A DNA stretch of 64,000 nucleotides from positions 372,001 to 436,000 of the forward strand of contig NZ_FXTJ01000001.1 in assembly GCF_900182545.1 (NCBI RefSeq), in the 5' to 3' direction. Below, piece by piece: positions 1 through 8,473 of this stretch (positions are counted from its first letter, which is position 1; each line of letters begins with the position of its first letter). A model generated the notes under the pieces. It was not told the origin of the DNA, ran no database searches, and was given only the letters and a program-made list of their open reading frames with translations. Made by a program: the position numbers and the translations under genes. This stretch comes from Geodermatophilus aquaeductus (lineage in GTDB: Bacteria; Actinomycetota; Actinomycetes; Mycobacteriales; Geodermatophilaceae).

Positions 1-1776
1 GATGCGCAGGTAGTGGAGGAACTCGCGCTTGACCGTGCGGCGGAACGCGCTGCCCGAGAGCGCCTCCTGCTGCTCGGTGAGGTACCGCCAGAGGTTGAGC
101 AGGGTGAGGAAGTCGGAGTGCTCGTCGGCGAAGCGGGCATGCATCTCGTCGGCGGCCTGCTGGTGCTCGCTCGGCCGTTCGCGCGGGTCCTGGATGGTCA
201 GGCCCGCCGCGACGACGAGCACCTCCTCCAGCACGCCGCGCCGGTCGGCCTCGACCACCATGCGGCCGAGCCGGGGGTCGAGCGGGAGCTGGGCGAGGGC
301 GCGCCCGGTCTCGGTGAGCCGCCCGTCCGCGTCCAGGGCGCCGAGCTCCTCGAGCAGGGCACGGCCGTCGGCGACCGCGCGCCGGTCCGGCGGGTCGACG
401 AACGGGAAGTCCTCGACCGCGCCGAGGTCGAGCGCGGCCATCTGCAGCAGCACCGAGGCCAGGCTGGTGCGGAGGATCTCCGGGTCGGTGTACTCGGGCC
501 GGCCCTCGAAGTCCTCCTCGGTGTAGAGGCGGATCGCGATGCCCTCGGCCACGCGCCCGCAGCGACCCGAGCGCTGCCGCGCCGAGGCCTGGCTGACCGG
601 CTCGATCGGCAGCCGCTGCACCTTCGTCCGGGCGCTGTAGCGGGAGATGCGCGCGGTGCCGGGGTCGACGACGTAGCGGATGCCGGGCACGGTCAGCGAC
701 GTCTCGGCGACGTTCGTGGCCAGTACCACCCGGCGGCCGGTGTGCGGCTGGAACACCCGGTGCTGGTCGGCGGCCGACAGGCGGGAGTAGAGCGGCAGCA
801 CCTCGAGGCCGGGGAAGCGGTCGGTGAGGGCGTCGGCGGTGTCGCGGATCTCGCGCTCGCCGGCGAGGAAGACCAGCACGTCGCCCGGGCCCTCGTGCGC
901 CAGCTCCTCCACGGCGTCGCCGATGGCGGTGACCTGGTCGCGGTCGGGATCGGCGGCGGGGTCGCCCTCGGGGGCGTCGGGGTCGACGACGGGGCGGTAG
1001 CGGATCTCCACCGGGTACGTGCGGCCGCTGACCTCGACGACGGGCACGTCGGCGCCGTCGACGGAGAAGTGCTTGGCGATCCGGTCGACGTCGATCGTGG
1101 CCGAGGTGATGACGACCTTGAGGTCGGGCCGGCGCGGCAGCAGCTGGGCGAGGTAGCCCAGCAGGAAGTCGATGTTGAGGCTCCGCTCGTGCGCCTCGTC
1201 GACGATGATCGTGTCGTACTGACGCAGCAGCCGGTCGTGCGCGATCTCGGCCAGCAGGACGCCGTCGGTCATGAGCTTGACCAGCGTGCCGTCGCCGACC
1301 TGGTCGGTGAAGCGGACCTTCCAGCCGACCGCGCCGCCCAGCGGGGTGTCGAGCTCCTCGGCGATCCGCTCGGCCACCGTGCGGGCGGCGATCCGGCGCG
1401 GCTGGGTGTGCCCGATCCGGCCCCGTACGCCGCGGCCGAGCTCGAGGGCGATCTTGGGCAGCTGGGTCGTCTTGCCCGAGCCGGTCTCCCCCGCGACGAC
1501 GACGACCTGGTGCTCGCGCAGGGCCGCGGCGATGTCCTCGCGGCGGGCGCTGACCGGCAGCTGCTCGGGATAGCGGATGACCGGGACGGCGGCCCGCCGG
1601 CGGGCGATGCGCTCCTCGGCGGCGGCGACGTCGGCGGAGATCCGCTCCAGCGCGCGCTCGCGGGCGGCGTCGTCCCGGGTGCGCCGCAGGCCCTCGAGCC
1701 GCCGGCCCAGCCGGTGCTCGTCGTCGAGGGTCAGCGCGGCCAGCCGGGACCGGAGGTCCGGGAGGGTCGCGGTCAC
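1..1776 (-). CDS. hrpA: ATP-dependent RNA helicase HrpA, 5' part
   Basis: This DEAH-box helicase uses ATP to unwind or remodel RNA in the cytoplasm. The visible N-terminal 592 codons carry Walker A GETGSGKT near residues 95-102, DEAH at about 193-196 and a downstream SAT motif (TSATID). The residues at the window edge (REFLHYLRI) are still helicase body, so the C-terminus lies outside. HrpA proteins are usually about 1300 aa. I chose GTG at 1776, with a weak purine-rich GGAAGAGAG about 15 nt upstream. It is transcribed divergently from the marR-exporter pair. The family is clear; the exact start is less so. Confidence 0.93.
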   Translation of the reverse strand, partial: MTATLPDLRSRLAALTLDDEHRLGRRLEGLRRTRDDAARERALERISADVAAAEERIARRRAAVPVIRYPEQLPVSARREDIAAALREHQVVVVAGETGSGKTTQLPKIALELGRGVRGRIGHTQPRRIAARTVAERIAEELDTPLGGAVGWKVRFTDQVGDGTLVKLMTDGVLLAEIAHDRLLRQYDTIIVDEAHERSLNIDFLLGYLAQLLPRRPDLKVVITSATIDVDRIAKHFSVDGADVPVVEVSGRTYPVEIRYRPVVDPDAPEGDPAADPDRDQVTAIGDAVEELAHEGPGDVLVFLAGEREIRDTADALTDRFPGLEVLPLYSRLSAADQHRVFQPHTGRRVVLATNVAETSLTVPGIRYVVDPGTARISRYSARTKVQRLPIEPVSQASARQRSGRCGRVAEGIAIRLYTEEDFEGRPEYTDPEILRTSLASVLLQMAALDLGAVEDFPFVDPPDRRAVADGRALLEELGALDADGRLTETGRALAQLPLDPRLGRMVVEADRRGVLEEVLVVAAGLTIQDPRERPSEHQQAADEMHARFADEHSDFLTLLNLWRYLTEQQEALSGSAFRRTVKREFLHYLRI

Positions 1777-2000
1777 GGGCGCGCTCGGCTCTCTTCCAGG
1801 TGAGGGGACGGCAGGCGGCGACCGGGGCCACCGCCCCCAGGATCGCACCGGATCGGACCCGCACCGCCGGACGTCCGGCACCTCAGGTCCGAGGGGGACA
1901 ACGCCGCGGGGCGACCGGACCTTCCCCGCCACGTGCAGCGGCCGCCGTCGGCGGGTACTCCACGGTTCCTGTTCTCCACATCACGGATGCATGCAACCTG

Positions 2001-2031
2001 CAACTGGTTGCGTGTGTCGCGCAACCAGTTG
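2001..2031. promoter_or_regulatory. 12-bp perfect inverted repeat, likely MarR operator
   Basis: Arms 2001-2012 and 2020-2031 are perfect inverted repeats (CAACTGGTTGCG and its complement) around 7 nt. Each arm holds a smaller GCAAC-NN-GTTG palindrome, and a further GCAAC copy begins at 1993. The element lies 44 bp before the marR start and overlaps the predicted -35 box. MarR dimers commonly bind such sites and repress their own operon, so autoregulation is inferred. Confidence 0.7.
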
Positions 2032-2037
2032 TACCGT
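2008..2037 (+). promoter_or_regulatory. Putative marR promoter inside the operator
   Basis: A -35-like TTGCGT (2008-2013) and a -10-like TACCGT (2032-2037) are separated by 18 bp. The -35 box lies inside the inverted repeat, so repressor binding would block polymerase. The rest of the 298-bp gap between hrpA and marR shows no gene. Confidence 0.45.
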
Positions 2038-2074
2038 CCAATCATCCCCTCCTCCTCCTGACCGGAGCCCTCCC

Positions 2075-2611
2075 ATGCCCAGCGCCTCCTCCCCCGACGC
2101 CGGCCCGTCGGCCGCGCCGTCGCCGGAGCGGACGGCGGAGGTCCGCCGGCTCTCGGAGCAGATGCCGCGCTTCATGCGGCTGGTGCACGCCTTCAAGAGC
2201 CTCCCGGCCGCCACCGACGGCCGGGACCGCGCCGCGCTGGTCCTGCTGTTCCCGCTGACCCGCATCGGCCCGCTGCGGCAGAGCGCGCTGGCCGAGCTCG
2301 TGCACGCCGACCCCTCGACGGTCAGCCGGCACGTGGGCTGGCTGGTCGAGCAGGACCTCGTGCGGCGCGTGGCCGACGAGACCGACGGCCGCGCCACCCG
2401 GCTGGTCGTCACCGACGCCGGCCGCGCCGCCGTCGAGCGGCTCGCCGAGGAACGCACCGGCCAGCTCTGCTCGATGCTCACCGGCTGGTCCGACGCCGAC
2501 CTCGCCGCCCTCACCGGCCTGTTCGGGCGCCTGCTCGACGACCTCACGGCAGCGCTGCCGTCCGATCCCCGCTCCCTCACCGCCCTCCCCGTACCGAGAG
2601 AGAAGCCATGA
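2075..2611 (+). CDS. MarR-family transcriptional regulator
   Basis: This 178-aa winged-helix DNA-binding protein probably represses the exporter gene that follows. The recognition region reads LAELVHADPSTVSRHVGWL at about residues 74-92, followed by the wing with DETDGRATRLVVTDAG, both typical of MarR. The start is ATG 2075; a longer open frame upstream runs through the palindromic promoter and is not coding. Its stop overlaps the exporter start (ATGA), so the two are translationally coupled. The ligand is unknown; MarR-DHA2 pairs usually respond to a phenolic or antibiotic substrate of the pump, which is inference here. Confidence 0.9.
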   Translation: MPSASSPDAGPSAAPSPERTAEVRRLSEQMPRFMRLVHAFKSLPAATDGRDRAALVLLFPLTRIGPLRQSALAELVHADPSTVSRHVGWLVEQDLVRRVADETDGRATRLVVTDAGRAAVERLAEERTGQLCSMLTGWSDADLAALTGLFGRLLDDLTAALPSDPRSLTALPVPREKP

Positions 2612-4392
2612 CCCAGACCACCCGCGCCAGCGCGGCCGACCGGAGGGACGCCCGGGCGGCAGCCGCCGCGCCGGACGCGAGCGGCGTCTTCAGCCACCGG
2701 CAGATCATCACGATCCTGTCCGGCCTGATGCTCGGCATGTTCCTGGCCGCCCTCGACCAGACGGTCGTCTCGACCGCGATCCGGACCATCGCCGACGACC
2801 TGCAGGGCTACGACCTGCAGGCGTGGGCGACGACGGCGTTCCTCATCACCTCGACGATCGCCACGCCGCTCTACGGCAAGCTCTCCGACATCTACGGCCG
2901 GCGGGGCTTCTACCTGTTCGCCATCGCCGTCTTCGTGGTCGGCTCGGCCCTCTGCGGCATCGCCAACTCGATGTACGAGCTGGCCGCCTTCCGCGCCGTG
3001 CAGGGCATCGGCGCCGGTGGCCTCATGTCGCTGGCGCTGGCGATCATCGCCGACGTCGTCCCGCCCCGGGAGCGCTCGAAGTACCAGGGCTACTTCATGG
3101 CCGTGTGGGGCACCTCCAGCGTGCTCGGGCCGGTCATCGGCGGCTTCCTCGCCGGCCAGGAGTCGATCCTCGGCCTCGCCGGCTGGCGGTGGATCTTCTG
3201 GATCAACGTGCCGCTGGGCATCGCGGCGTTCGCCGTCGTCGTCCGGGTCCTGCACCTGCCGCACCAGCGGCGCGACCACCGCATCGACTGGCCCGGCGCG
3301 CTCGCGCTCGTCGTCGCCCTGGTCCCGCTGCTCATCGTCGCCGAGCAGGGCCGCACCTGGGGCTGGGACTCCGGCCGCGCCCTGACCTGCTACGCCCTCG
3401 GCGCCGTCGGCCTGGTCGGCTTCGTGCTCGCCGAGCGGGCCTACCGCGAGGACGCGATCCTGCCGCTGCGCATGTTCGCCAACCGGACCTTCTCGGTGAG
3501 CAGCGTGTCCAGCATCGTCCTCGGCGCCGGCATGTTCGGCGGGATCCTGCTGCTGCCGCAGTACCTGCAGGTCGTCCACGGCTCGAGCCCGACGGTCGCG
3601 GGTCTGCAGATGCTGCCGCTGGTCCTCGGCATCATGAGCGGCGCGCTGACGTCCGGCCAGGTGATCGCGCGGACCGGCAAGTACAAGGTGTTCCCGCTCG
3701 TCGGCGTCGTCTTCATGGTCGCCGCGCTGGTCGCCCTGTCGCTGGTGGTCGCGGCCGACACCTCGGTCTGGACGCTGGTGCCCTTCATGTTCCTGCTGGG
3801 CCTGGGCCTGGGCTTCAACATGCAGCCGGTCATCCTCGCCGTGCAGAACGCCGTGTCGCCGCGGGAGATCGGCGTCGCCACCTCCTCGGTGACGTTCTTC
3901 CGGCAGATGGGCGGCACGATCGGCACGGCGGCGTTCCTGTCGATCATGTTCTCGCGGCTGGGCACCGAGATCCCCGCGCAGATCGAGCGTGCCGCGCAGT
4001 CCAGCCCGGAGGCGGCGCAGCAGGCCGGCGCGCTGCTGCAGGCGGGGCCGGAGAGCATCCTGTCCGACACCAGCGCGATCAACGCCTACCCGGCGCTGGT
4101 CACGCCGTTCCGGACCGGCTTCTCCAACACCCTCGACCTGGTGTTCCTGGTGGCGGCGCTCGTCGTCGCGGTCGGCTTCTTCGTCCTGTGGTTCCTGCCG
4201 CAGCTCGAGCTCCGCAACCAGTCGGGCATCCAGGCGCAGCAGGAGGCGGCGGGTCGGAACGCGGGTGACACCCCGGGTGCCGGCGCCGGCCAGGACGCCG
4301 CCCAGGCCGCCGGTGCCGCGGCCCCGACGTCGACCGCTCCCCCGACGGGGCGCCCGGGCGACGCCGAGCCCGCCGGCCGCCACCGCGGCTAG
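2608..4392 (+). CDS. MFS drug exporter, DHA2 (EmrB/QacA) family
   Basis: This 594-aa, probably 14-helix proton-driven exporter sits in the cytoplasmic membrane. Motif D1 (LDQTVVSTAI) is in helix 1, motif A (GKLSDIYGRRG) follows helix 2, and the antiporter motif C region is GPVIGGFLAG. The C-terminal about 60 residues are a disordered Ala/Gly/Pro-rich tail. It starts in an ATGA overlap with marR and ends just before a strong hairpin at 4407-4442, giving a two-gene operon. Substrates are probably hydrophobic or cationic compounds; none can be named. Confidence 0.92.
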   Translation: MTQTTRASAADRRDARAAAAAPDASGVFSHRQIITILSGLMLGMFLAALDQTVVSTAIRTIADDLQGYDLQAWATTAFLITSTIATPLYGKLSDIYGRRGFYLFAIAVFVVGSALCGIANSMYELAAFRAVQGIGAGGLMSLALAIIADVVPPRERSKYQGYFMAVWGTSSVLGPVIGGFLAGQESILGLAGWRWIFWINVPLGIAAFAVVVRVLHLPHQRRDHRIDWPGALALVVALVPLLIVAEQGRTWGWDSGRALTCYALGAVGLVGFVLAERAYREDAILPLRMFANRTFSVSSVSSIVLGAGMFGGILLLPQYLQVVHGSSPTVAGLQMLPLVLGIMSGALTSGQVIARTGKYKVFPLVGVVFMVAALVALSLVVAADTSVWTLVPFMFLLGLGLGFNMQPVILAVQNAVSPREIGVATSSVTFFRQMGGTIGTAAFLSIMFSRLGTEIPAQIERAAQSSPEAAQQAGALLQAGPESILSDTSAINAYPALVTPFRTGFSNTLDLVFLVAALVVAVGFFVLWFLPQLELRNQSGIQAQQEAAGRNAGDTPGAGAGQDAAQAAGAAAPTSTAPPTGRPGDAEPAGRHRG

Positions 4393-4406
4393 GCACCGCA
4401 CGATCC

Positions 4407-4442
4407 GGAGGCCCCTCCCCGCACCCGCGGGGAGGGGCCTCC
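4407..4442 (+). terminator. Strong hairpin after the marR-exporter operon
   Basis: Perfect 16-bp arms (4407-4422, 4427-4442) enclose the loop ACCC. No U-tract follows, as is common in high-GC actinobacteria. Confidence 0.85.
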
Positions 4443-4598
4443 GTCGTCCCCGGCCGGTGCGGCAGAAATGGCCGTCTCTGCCGCCCCTGGCGCCGCCGGA
4501 CCGGACCAGCCGTCCCGCTCCCCCTGCGGGACCCGGCCTATCGTGGGCCGGTCGGGCAGCGTGCCCGCTCTCCCGCCGCCGTCGTCCGTGGAGGCCCC

Positions 4599-6392
4599 GT
4601 GTCCCCCAACCTCATCCTGTCGCCGCGCGACCTGGACTTCCTGCTCCACGAGTGGCTGGAGGTCGAGACGCTCACCAAGCGGCCGCGCTTCGCCGAGCAC
4701 TCGCGCGAGACCTTCGACGCGGTGATGGAGCTCGCGCAGCAGATCGCCACGGACCACTTCGCGCCGCACAACCGCAAGGCCGACGAGAACGAGCCGCGGT
4801 TCGCCGACGGCAGGGTGGAGATGATCCCCGAGGTCGCGCAGGCGCTCGCGGTGTTCCGCGAGTCCGGGATCATGTCCGGGACCTTCGACGAGGAGTACGG
4901 CGGCATGCAGCTGCCGCAGACCGTCGGGCAGGCGGCGTTCGCCTGGTTCAAGGCGGCCAACGTCGGGACGTCGAGCTATCCGTTCCTGACCATGGGCAAC
5001 GCCCGGCTGCTGCTCGCGCACGGCTCCCAGGAGCAGAAGGACACCTACGTCCGGCCGATGCTCGAGGGCCGCTGGTTCGGCACGATGGCGCTGTCGGAGC
5101 CGCAGGCCGGGTCCTCGCTGGCCGACATCACCACGCGCGCCGAGCCGCAGGACGACGGCTCCTACCGGCTCACCGGCAACAAGATGTGGATCTCGGCCGG
5201 CGACCACGAGCTCACCGAGAACATCGTCCACCTGGTGCTGGCCAAGATCCCCGGCGGCCCGCCCGGGGTGAAGGGCATCTCGCTGTTCATCGTGCCGAAG
5301 GTGCTGGTGACCGACGACGGCTCGCTCGGCGAGCGCAACGACGTCGTCCTGGCCGGGCTCAACCACAAGATGGGCTACCGGGGGACGACGAACACGCTGC
5401 TCAACTTCGGCGAGGGCGTGCACCGCCCGGGCGGCCGGGCCGGCGCCGTCGGGTACCTCGTCGGGGAGCCGCACAAGGGGCTCTCCTACATGTTCCACAT
5501 GATGAACGAGGCCCGGATCGGCGTCGGGATGGGCGCGACCGTCCTCGGCTACACCGGCTACCTGCACGCGCTGGAGTACGCGCGCACCCGCACCCAGGGC
5601 CGGTCGGCGAGCAGCAAGGACCCGTCGTCGCCGATGGTGCGGCTGGTCGACCACCCCGACGTGCGCCGCATGCTGCTGGCCGCCAAGTGCTACGCCCAGG
5701 GCGGGCTGGCGCTGGGCCTGTACTGCGCCCGCCTGGTCGACGAGGAGCGGACCGGCGAGACCGAGGAGGACCGCAGCCGCGCCCACCTGCTGCTGGACAC
5801 GCTGACGCCGATCGCGAAGGCGTGGCCGTCGCAGTGGGGCCCGGTCGCCGACGACCTCGCCATCCAGGTGCACGGCGGCTACGGCTACACGCGTGACTAC
5901 CCGGTGGAGCAGTTCTACCGGGACAACCGGCTCAACCCGATCCACGAGGGCACCAACGGCATCCAGGCCCTCGACCTGCTCGGCCGCAAGGTCACCCTGC
6001 ACGGTGGCGCGGGGCTCCGACTGCTGGCCGAGACCATCTCCGCGACGACGGCCCGCGCCGCCGGGACGCCGTTCGCCGACCTCGCCGCCGACGTCGACGC
6101 CGCCGTCGCCCGGCTCGTCGAGGTGACCGGCACGCTGTGGGGCGCCGGCGACCCGGCGCTGGCGCTGGCCAACGCCACCGCCTACCTCGACGCGGCCGGG
6201 CACACCGTCGTCGGCTGGCTGTGGCTGGAGCAGGCGCTGGCCACCCGGGACGAGACCAGCGACTTCCACGAGGGCAAGCGCGCCGCGGCGCGGTTCTTCC
6301 AGCGGTGGGAGCTGCCCCAGGTGCACACCTGGCTGGACCTGCTGGAGTCCCTCGACCGGACGGTGCTCGACACCCCGGACGCCCACCTGTAA
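4599..6392 (+). CDS. Long acyl-CoA dehydrogenase (FadE5-like)
   Basis: This FAD enzyme introduces the alpha-beta double bond into acyl-CoA, the first step of beta-oxidation. At 597 aa it belongs to the long FadE class with an extra C-terminal helical domain, not the 380-aa short class. Visible motifs are the flavin-binding ALSEPQAGSSLADI, WISAGDHE, the GGYGYTRDYPVEQ helix and the catalytic-base segment HEGTNGIQALDL. GTG 4599 has GGAGG 5 nt upstream. It stands alone between two strong hairpins. Chain-length preference cannot be read from sequence. Confidence 0.93.
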   Translation: MSPNLILSPRDLDFLLHEWLEVETLTKRPRFAEHSRETFDAVMELAQQIATDHFAPHNRKADENEPRFADGRVEMIPEVAQALAVFRESGIMSGTFDEEYGGMQLPQTVGQAAFAWFKAANVGTSSYPFLTMGNARLLLAHGSQEQKDTYVRPMLEGRWFGTMALSEPQAGSSLADITTRAEPQDDGSYRLTGNKMWISAGDHELTENIVHLVLAKIPGGPPGVKGISLFIVPKVLVTDDGSLGERNDVVLAGLNHKMGYRGTTNTLLNFGEGVHRPGGRAGAVGYLVGEPHKGLSYMFHMMNEARIGVGMGATVLGYTGYLHALEYARTRTQGRSASSKDPSSPMVRLVDHPDVRRMLLAAKCYAQGGLALGLYCARLVDEERTGETEEDRSRAHLLLDTLTPIAKAWPSQWGPVADDLAIQVHGGYGYTRDYPVEQFYRDNRLNPIHEGTNGIQALDLLGRKVTLHGGAGLRLLAETISATTARAAGTPFADLAADVDAAVARLVEVTGTLWGAGDPALALANATAYLDAAGHTVVGWLWLEQALATRDETSDFHEGKRAAARFFQRWELPQVHTWLDLLESLDRTVLDTPDAHL

Positions 6393-6396
6393 CCGC

Positions 6397-6460
6397 CCCC
6401 GGACGCACGCGCGCCCCGCGACTCCCGGGAGGGAGCAGCGGGGCGCGTGTGCGTCCGGGG
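6397..6460. terminator. Bidirectional terminator hairpin
   Basis: Arms 6397-6419 and 6438-6460 (23 bp, one G-T mismatch) lie between the acyl-CoA dehydrogenase on the plus strand and the small minus-strand gene ending at 6475, so the hairpin can serve both. Confidence 0.85.
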
Positions 6461-6474
6461 CAGGGCGGGGCGGC

Positions 6475-6663
6475 TCAGGCCGCCTGGGCCATCCCCACCG
6501 GCTCGACGGCGACCGCCGCAGGAGCGGTCTCGCGGCGGGTGGCGGTGCCGGCCGCCGCCCGCTGCTCGCGCTCGTACCGCGCCGTCGTCGAGGTGCCCAT
6601 CGCGATCACCAGAGCGGTCAGCACCAGGAACCCGACCAGGGTGACTGCAGGCCACAGCAACAT
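6475..6663 (-). CDS. Small single-helix membrane protein, same anchor as the 24.4-kb gene
   Basis: This 62-aa protein has one N-terminal transmembrane helix (about residues 3-23) followed by a charged and then Ala/Thr-rich tail. AAGGGGA lies 8 nt before ATG 6663. The anchor (LLWPAV, GFLV, then TARYERE) closely matches the first about 35 residues of the larger protein encoded at 24361-25284 (LLWPAV, GFLV, TARYEFE), so it looks like the isolated membrane module of that family. The function is unknown. It is divergent from the MFS gene at 6790 and shares its 126-bp upstream region. Confidence 0.75.
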   Translation of the reverse strand: MLLWPAVTLVGFLVLTALVIAMGTSTTARYEREQRAAAGTATRRETAPAAVAVEPVGMAQAA

Positions 6664-6724
6664 CTCGAACGTCCCCTTGCTCGTCTCGTCTCGCCGCCCG
6701 GCAGCAGGCCGGCGGCTCGTCGTC

Positions 6725-6741
6725 TGGGGACTGTGTCCCCA
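6725..6741. promoter_or_regulatory. Palindrome TGGGGAC-TGT-GTCCCCA
   Basis: This perfect 7-bp inverted repeat around TGT lies midway between the divergent starts at 6663 and 6790. Its core GGGGACTGTG recurs at 8444 and 35699. It could be an operator for either gene; the binding factor is unknown. Confidence 0.5.
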
Positions 6742-6789
6742 GCGAACCGCCCTCTCAATCGTCGCTACGTACTGTTCACCTGACGGACT

Positions 6790-8382
6790 GTGACCGGACT
6801 CACCGTTGGGTCCCGCAACCAGCCCGCCGCGTCGTCGAGGGCGGCCGCATGGTGTCATCGGAGGGTGTCCGCTGGCGCCGAGGTCTCCCGCGCCGGGACG
6901 GGCTCCTCCGCCGCCCCGACGCGTCCGGCGCTCCTCGTCCTCACCATGTCCCTGGGTGTCACCACCCTGTCGTTGCTGCAGAGCCTGGTGGTCCCGGTGC
7001 TCGGCCCCATCGGCGAGCAGCTCGGCGTCTCGCCGGCCGCCGCCGGGTGGGTGCTCACCGCCAACCTGCTGGCCGCCGCCGTGTTCACCCCGGTGCTCGG
7101 CCGGCTCGGGGACACCCGCGGGGAGAAGCTGGTGATCCTCGGCATCCTGGCCGCCGTCGCGGTGGGCACGCTGTTGGCCATCCTCACCCGCTCGCTGCCG
7201 CTGCTCATCGTCGCCCGGGTGCTGCAGGGCTCCTCCTACGGGCTGTTCCCGCTGTCGATCAGCGTCCTGCGCCGCGAACTGCCGCCGGAGCGGCTCAGCG
7301 TGGCGATGTCGATCGTCAGCAGCACGCTGGGCGTCGGTGGCGTCGTCGGGCTGGTCGCCGCGGGCCTGCTCACCGGCGACGGCGGCGACTACCACCGGCC
7401 GTTCTGGATCGGGCTCGGCGTCACGCTGCTGTCCCTGGTCCTGGTGGCGGTCCTGCTGCCTCGCCGCCCCGCGACGGCCACCGGCCGGGTCGACTGGCTC
7501 GGCGCCGTCGTCCTCGGGATCGGTCTCGTGCTGCTCCTGCTGCCCGTGTCGCAGGGCAACGGCTGGGGCTGGACGTCCCCGCTGACGCTGGGCTGCGCGG
7601 CGGGGGCACTGGTCGTCCTGGGCCTGTGGGTGCTGCTGCAGCGCCGCAGCGCGCAGCCGCTGGTGCGCCCCGCGCTGCTCACCGACCCGCGGATGCTCGT
7701 GCCGAACCTGGCCGGGCTCATGACCGGGATCGGGTTGTTCGTCTCCTTCCTCGCCGTCATGCAGTTCGTGCAGACGCCGCCCGGCGTGGCCGGCTACGGC
7801 TTCGGCGCTCCGGTGCTGGAGGCCGCCGTCGTCTACCTGCTGCCCGGGGGCGTGGCCGGCATCCTGCTCGCGCCCTTCGCCGGGAAGGTCATCGACCGCA
7901 TCGGCGCCCTGCCCACCCTGCTCACCGGGGCGCTCAGCGGCGTGGCCGGCTTCGTGGTCTTCGCCCTGGGCAGGTCCGAGCCCTGGCTGGTCGTGACGGC
8001 GGGACTGCTGTCCCAGCTGTGGGTGACCGTCGCGTACGCGGCGCTGCCCACGCTGGTGGTCCGGGCGGTGCGGCGCAGCGAGACCGGCGTGGCCAACGCG
8101 GTCAACTCGATCGCCCGGGCGACGGGCCAGGCCGTGGGCAGCACGCTGACCGTCGCGCTGCTCGGTGCCGCCACCGACCCGGCCACCGGCCTGCCGCGGG
8201 CCTCGGGCTTCACCCTGGTGGCCCTGCTCGGCGCCGGGGCCGCGGCGGCGGTCGCGCTGGTGAGCCTGGCCGGCATGGTGCAGGCCCGGCGCAGTGAGCC
8301 CGGCGAGCCCGACGACCTGCACGACGTCGAGCGGGCCACCGCGGGCGCCGGCGAGTGGTCCCCGGTCTCCGGGATCCGCTGA
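6790..8382 (+). CDS. MFS transporter, multidrug-efflux type
   Basis: This is a 530-aa major facilitator with about 14 hydrophobic segments. The motif A-like loop GRLGDTRGEK follows helix 2, and a GVGGVVGLVAAGLL segment resembles antiporter motif C. The first about 45 residues are polar and not conserved in character, so the true start may be GTG 6865 rather than GTG 6790; neither has a clear ribosome binding site. A TACTGT -10-like box lies at 6770-6775. It is divergent from the small membrane protein gene. The substrate is unknown. Confidence 0.85.
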   Translation: MTGLTVGSRNQPAASSRAAAWCHRRVSAGAEVSRAGTGSSAAPTRPALLVLTMSLGVTTLSLLQSLVVPVLGPIGEQLGVSPAAAGWVLTANLLAAAVFTPVLGRLGDTRGEKLVILGILAAVAVGTLLAILTRSLPLLIVARVLQGSSYGLFPLSISVLRRELPPERLSVAMSIVSSTLGVGGVVGLVAAGLLTGDGGDYHRPFWIGLGVTLLSLVLVAVLLPRRPATATGRVDWLGAVVLGIGLVLLLLPVSQGNGWGWTSPLTLGCAAGALVVLGLWVLLQRRSAQPLVRPALLTDPRMLVPNLAGLMTGIGLFVSFLAVMQFVQTPPGVAGYGFGAPVLEAAVVYLLPGGVAGILLAPFAGKVIDRIGALPTLLTGALSGVAGFVVFALGRSEPWLVVTAGLLSQLWVTVAYAALPTLVVRAVRRSETGVANAVNSIARATGQAVGSTLTVALLGAATDPATGLPRASGFTLVALLGAGAAAAVALVSLAGMVQARRSEPGEPDDLHDVERATAGAGEWSPVSGIR

Positions 8383-8441
8383 CGCGACGCGCCCGGATGA
8401 TCACCGGAGCGCATGGAACGGTCCCGTCCGGGGCACCCACA

Positions 8442-8457
8442 GGGGGACTGTGCCCCA
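8442..8457 (+). promoter_or_regulatory. GGGGGACTGTGCCCCA element
   Basis: It shares the core GGGGACTGTG and a CCCCAG right half with the palindrome at 6725-6741. It lies 16 nt before the BrkB-family start, so if bound or folded it would overlap the 5' leader and the GGAGG ribosome binding site region. Confidence 0.45.
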
Positions 8458-8473
8458 GCCCCGGAGGACACCC

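Noticed and set aside
13..1803. 596-aa plus-strand open frame
   Set aside because: It is antisense to hrpA, whose Walker A and DEAH motifs lie on the minus strand. The translation is low-complexity and typical of GC-rich shadow frames.
1577..2074. N-terminal extension of the MarR frame
   Set aside because: It runs antisense through hrpA and across the operator and promoter; the MarR fold begins after ATG 2075.
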